Assembly: GCA_035461175.1 (NCBI GenBank)
Contig: DATHVR010000169.1
Span: 1-7,377 of the forward strand
Reading direction: 5' to 3'
DNA: 7,377 bases
Origin: DATHVR01 sp035461175
Lineage (GTDB): Bacteria > Actinomycetota > Acidimicrobiia > Spongiisociales > ZC4RG35
Every line of letters begins with the position of its first letter. The first letter of the stretch is position 1. Both the position numbers and the translations under genes were made by a program. The notes below the pieces were generated by a model that was given only the letters and a program-made list of their open reading frames with translations, was not told where the DNA came from and did no database searches. Of the stretch, positions 5,057 through 7,377 are shown in pieces.

Positions 5057-6259
5057 TCAGACCCGCTCGATGACGGTGGCAACTCCCAGTCCCGCCGCTC
5101 CCGACACCGCCACCACCCCCCGATCGGTGCCGCTGTGCTCCAGTTCGTCGAGCAGGCAGACGGTGAGGATGGCCCCGGTGGCCCCGAAGGCATGGCCCAT
5201 GGCGATGGTGCCGCCGTTGGGGTTGAATCGGTCCCGGTCGACTTTGAAGTCACGCTGGAACCTGAGGCAGAGAGCGGCGAAGGCCTCGGCGAACTCGAAG
5301 CGATCGACGTCGTCCGGACCCAGCTCCACTCGATCCAGGGCCCTGACCGTCGCCTCCTGGCCGGATGTGAGCATGATCACCGGGTCGACCGAGACGGTGG
5401 CGAACGACACCACCCGGGCCCGTGGCGTGAGCCCGGCGGCGGCGATGCCCGCCTCGGAGGCGACGATGACCGCCCCGGCCCCGTCGGCGAGGGAGGGTGA
5501 GTTGCCGCGGTGGTGGACGTGGCGGATCGACCCCGCCTGCGGGTATCGGTCCAGGGCGATGGCGTCCATGCCCCCGGCGCCGATCTCGGTGAAGGCGGGT
5601 TCCAGGGCGGCTGCCTGTTCCAGGTTGACGTCGGGGCGGACGTGCTCGTCGGTGGCAAGGGTGCCGTTTGGCCCCGGAACCGTGACGATTGAACGATCGA
5701 ATTTCCCCTCGCTCCAGGCCCGGGCGGCCCGGTGATGGGTTTCGACCCCGTACCGGTCGACTTCTTCGCGGTCGAGGCCCTCCAGGGTCGCCACCAGGTC
5801 GGCGGCGATCCCCATGTGGACGAAGCCGGTGCTCGCCGCCACCTCGGGGTCGGCCCACAGGGGCCCCCGGTCCGAGAACATGGGGACGGCCGATACCGAT
5901 TCCACGCCGCCGGCAATCACGACGTCGGCGGCGCCGGCGGCTATCCGGCCCACGGCGTCGTTGACGGCGTCGATGCCCGAGGCGCAGAACCGGTTGAGAG
6001 TGACCCCGGGGACCGTGTCGGGGAGTCCGGCCACCAGGGCGGCCGTTTTGGCGAGGTTCCCGCCCTGGAGTCCGGTCTGACTGGCGATCCCCAGGATCAC
6101 ATCGTCGATCTTCTCGGGGTCGATCCCGCTGCGGGAGGTGACTTCGTCCAGAATCGCCCGCGTCATCTCGAGGGGAGTGACACCCGCCAGGCCCCCGCGG
6201 GGCGACGCCTTTCCTCGCGGGGTACGCACCCCGTCGCACAGGTATACGGGTGGGATCAC
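5057..6259 (-). CDS. Thiolase family protein (acetyl-CoA C-acyltransferase-like) with altered catalytic motifs
   Basis: A 400-residue thiolase of full family length. By family it cleaves 3-ketoacyl-CoA with CoA to acetyl-CoA and a shortened acyl-CoA, or runs the reverse condensation, in the cytosol. Seen: NRFCASG with nucleophile Cys92, GGVES (117 region), GNSPSLADGAGAV, and NPNGGTIAMGHAFGATG with catalytic His356. Two usual motifs are altered. NEAF appears as AEAF (Ala324-Phe327), and the C-terminal CxG loop reads VSGAAGLG with Ser386 where the second catalytic Cys normally lies (codon 5102-5104, TCG). Nucleophile and His are kept, so partial, different or regulated activity is possible. The GTG start at 6257-6259 overlaps the upstream thiolase stop in GTGA, implying translational coupling. 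The ending VATVIERV is typical of thiolases. Substrate cannot be inferred; FadA or FadI naming would be over-precise. Confidence 0.9.
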   Translation of the reverse strand: MIPPVYLCDGVRTPRGKASPRGGLAGVTPLEMTRAILDEVTSRSGIDPEKIDDVILGIASQTGLQGGNLAKTAALVAGLPDTVPGVTLNRFCASGIDAVNDAVGRIAAGAADVVIAGGVESVSAVPMFSDRGPLWADPEVAASTGFVHMGIAADLVATLEGLDREEVDRYGVETHHRAARAWSEGKFDRSIVTVPGPNGTLATDEHVRPDVNLEQAAALEPAFTEIGAGGMDAIALDRYPQAGSIRHVHHRGNSPSLADGAGAVIVASEAGIAAAGLTPRARVVSFATVSVDPVIMLTSGQEATVRALDRVELGPDDVDRFEFAEAFAALCLRFQRDFKVDRDRFNPNGGTIAMGHAFGATGAILTVCLLDELEHSGTDRGVVAVSGAAGLGVATVIERV

Positions 6260-7377
6260 CGGGTTACCACGAAGCTGGCCACGGTGGTCGTGCTTCCGCC
6301 GACATTGAGGGTTTGGGCGGTTCGGGCGCCGGGGATCTGAGTGTCCCCGGCCCGGCCGGTCACCTGTCGGGAGGCGTCCACCAGCATCCGCACCCCGGTC
6401 GCCCCCACCGGGTGACCGGCTCCGATCAGGCCCCCGGAGGGATTGAAGGGAAGGCCGCCGTCGATCCGGGTGGTTTCCTCCTCCACCGCACGCCAGGATT
6501 CACCCGGGGGCGTGAGCCCGAAGTGGTCGTAAGCCATGTACTCGGAGATCGTGAAGCAGTCGTGGGTCTCGACCACGTCGATGTCGTCGAGGGAGACTCC
6601 GGCCCGGCCCTGGGCCTCGGCGATCGCCGCCTGCAGGTGCGTGAACATCGGTCCCCCGCCATCGCCCGCCGCGAGCTTGGTCTCGAGGAGCAGGGGGGCG
6701 GTGCGTTGACCCCAGCCGGCGATGCGGGCGAAAGTCGACGCGTCGAGACCGCGGGCGGCCAGGAAGCCGGCCGAAGCGAGAACGACCGCGGCGGCGCCGT
6801 CGGTGATGCGGCCGCAGTCCTGCTTGCGTAACCGGCCCTCGATCACGGGGTTGAGGACGTCGTCCTCGCCGAAGGCCTCGGGCTCGAATGCCCACGCCCG
6901 CGTCTGGGCGAGGGGGTTGGAACGGGCGTTGGTGAAGTTCTTGTCGGCGATGGCCGCCAGATGGGCGTGATCCAGGCCGTAGCGCTCGGCATAGGCATCG
7001 GCGATGAGCGAGAACTGATGCGGCCAGGGATAGGTCGCCTCCTGGGACTCCTCACCCACCCACATCGCCGCTCCGAGGTGGCGGGCGCCGGTCTGGGCGT
7101 CGACGTTGCGCATCTGCTCCACTCCGGTGACGATCATCACGTCCCGCCATCCGGCCTGGATCTGAGCGAGGGCGGAGAGGGTCGCCATCGAGCCGGAGGC
7201 GCAGGCAGCTTCGTGGCGGGAGCCGGCCTTTCCGGCCAGGTCGGGGTGGATGGCGGCCACCATGCCGCCCAGGTGGCCCTGGCCGGTGAACAGTTCGCCC
7301 ACGAAGTTGCCCACTTCGAACCCATCGACGTCGGACGCATCGATCCGGGCGTCTTCCAGCGCCGCCGTCACCACCTC
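6256..7377 (-). CDS. SCP2/SCPx-type thiolase (acetyl-CoA acetyltransferase), N-terminus outside window
   Basis: The frame is open to the right edge. The GTG at 7372-7374 is preceded in frame by GAG, so it is probably internal and roughly the first 25-30 residues are missing. The visible 372 residues carry SCP2-type thiolase signatures: EAACASGS with nucleophile Cys58, ETHDCFTISE with His271 and Cys273 (the HDCF motif that replaces NEAF in this class), GAGHPVGATG with His321, and TLNVGGSTTT, the usual replacement for CxG. All expected residues are present, so it should be competent for acetyl-CoA or longer acyl-CoA thiolysis or condensation. Relatives take part in fatty-acid or sterol side-chain degradation and often pair with DUF35/MaoC proteins, none of which is visible here. 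It is the upstream member of a minus-strand run with the second thiolase, sharing the GTGA overlap. Confidence 0.92.
   Translation of the reverse strand, partial: EVVTAALEDARIDASDVDGFEVGNFVGELFTGQGHLGGMVAAIHPDLAGKAGSRHEAACASGSMATLSALAQIQAGWRDVMIVTGVEQMRNVDAQTGARHLGAAMWVGEESQEATYPWPHQFSLIADAYAERYGLDHAHLAAIADKNFTNARSNPLAQTRAWAFEPEAFGEDDVLNPVIEGRLRKQDCGRITDGAAAVVLASAGFLAARGLDASTFARIAGWGQRTAPLLLETKLAAGDGGGPMFTHLQAAIAEAQGRAGVSLDDIDVVETHDCFTISEYMAYDHFGLTPPGESWRAVEEETTRIDGGLPFNPSGGLIGAGHPVGATGVRMLVDASRQVTGRAGDTQIPGARTAQTLNVGGSTTTVASFVVTR

Noticed and set aside
4315..5253. Long minus-strand open frame (312 codons) overlapping the SCO1664 and thiolase genes
   Set aside because: Its translation is low-complexity Pro/Arg/Gly-rich, and the region is fully explained by two recognised families in other frames.
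5250..6239. Minus-strand 329-codon open frame inside the second thiolase gene
   Set aside because: Arg/Gly/Pro-rich out-of-frame translation; the thiolase frame carries clear family motifs.
1..7377. Possible defence system, mobile element or biosynthetic cluster
   Set aside because: No transposase, integrase, nuclease, toxin-antitoxin, CRISPR or synthase genes are visible; base composition and codon use look uniform by eye.

Overview
The window looks like chromosomal DNA from a high-GC actinomycete. Evidence: strong G/C bias at third codon positions, frequent GTG and TTG starts, an F420-type luciferase-like oxidoreductase, and a member of the SCO1664 (TIGR03843) family, which is largely confined to Actinobacteria. 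An Acidimicrobiia-like or other non-Streptomyces actinobacterium would fit, but the genus cannot be named from this stretch. There are no RNA genes, insertion sequences, CRISPR arrays or phage genes. Gene density is about 95%, and no gene-free stretch exceeds 100 bases.

Layout, left to right. (1) The 3' end of an unrecognised plus-strand gene (2-151) converges on (2) a minus-strand luciferase-like, probably F420-dependent oxidoreductase (167-1150, TTG start with a good GGAGG site). (3) That gene is divergent from a plus-strand rhomboid intramembrane serine protease (1229-2110). The 78-base divergent spacer carries a perfect 8-3-8 dyad that could be an operator. (4) The rhomboid gene converges on a minus-strand lipoprotein gene (2183-3916). 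The spacer between them holds a striking near-perfect 46-base palindrome that lacks terminator polarity. (5) Upstream of the lipoprotein gene is a small GlsB/YeaQ-type stress membrane protein (3975-4244). A strong 14-bp hairpin separates the two. (6) The right 3 kb is a minus-strand run of three genes: an SCP2-type thiolase cut by the window edge (6256-7377), a classical-fold thiolase overlapping it by four bases (5057-6259), and an SCO1664-family kinase-like protein 35 bases downstream (4344-5021).

Functionally, the right end is an acyl-CoA/beta-ketothiolase module. The two thiolases are probably translated together and act on fatty-acid, sterol-type or other acyl-CoA intermediates, but the substrate cannot be read from sequence. 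The second thiolase has Ser where the family usually has its second catalytic Cys (CxG motif) and Ala where the NEAF Asn is expected, which is the most interesting protein-level oddity. The left and central parts are envelope and redox functions without an obvious shared pathway.

I see no convincing multi-gene undescribed system. The best leads are the 46-base palindrome, the non-canonical thiolase, the two-domain lipoprotein of unknown function, and the small dyads in the promoter-containing spacers.
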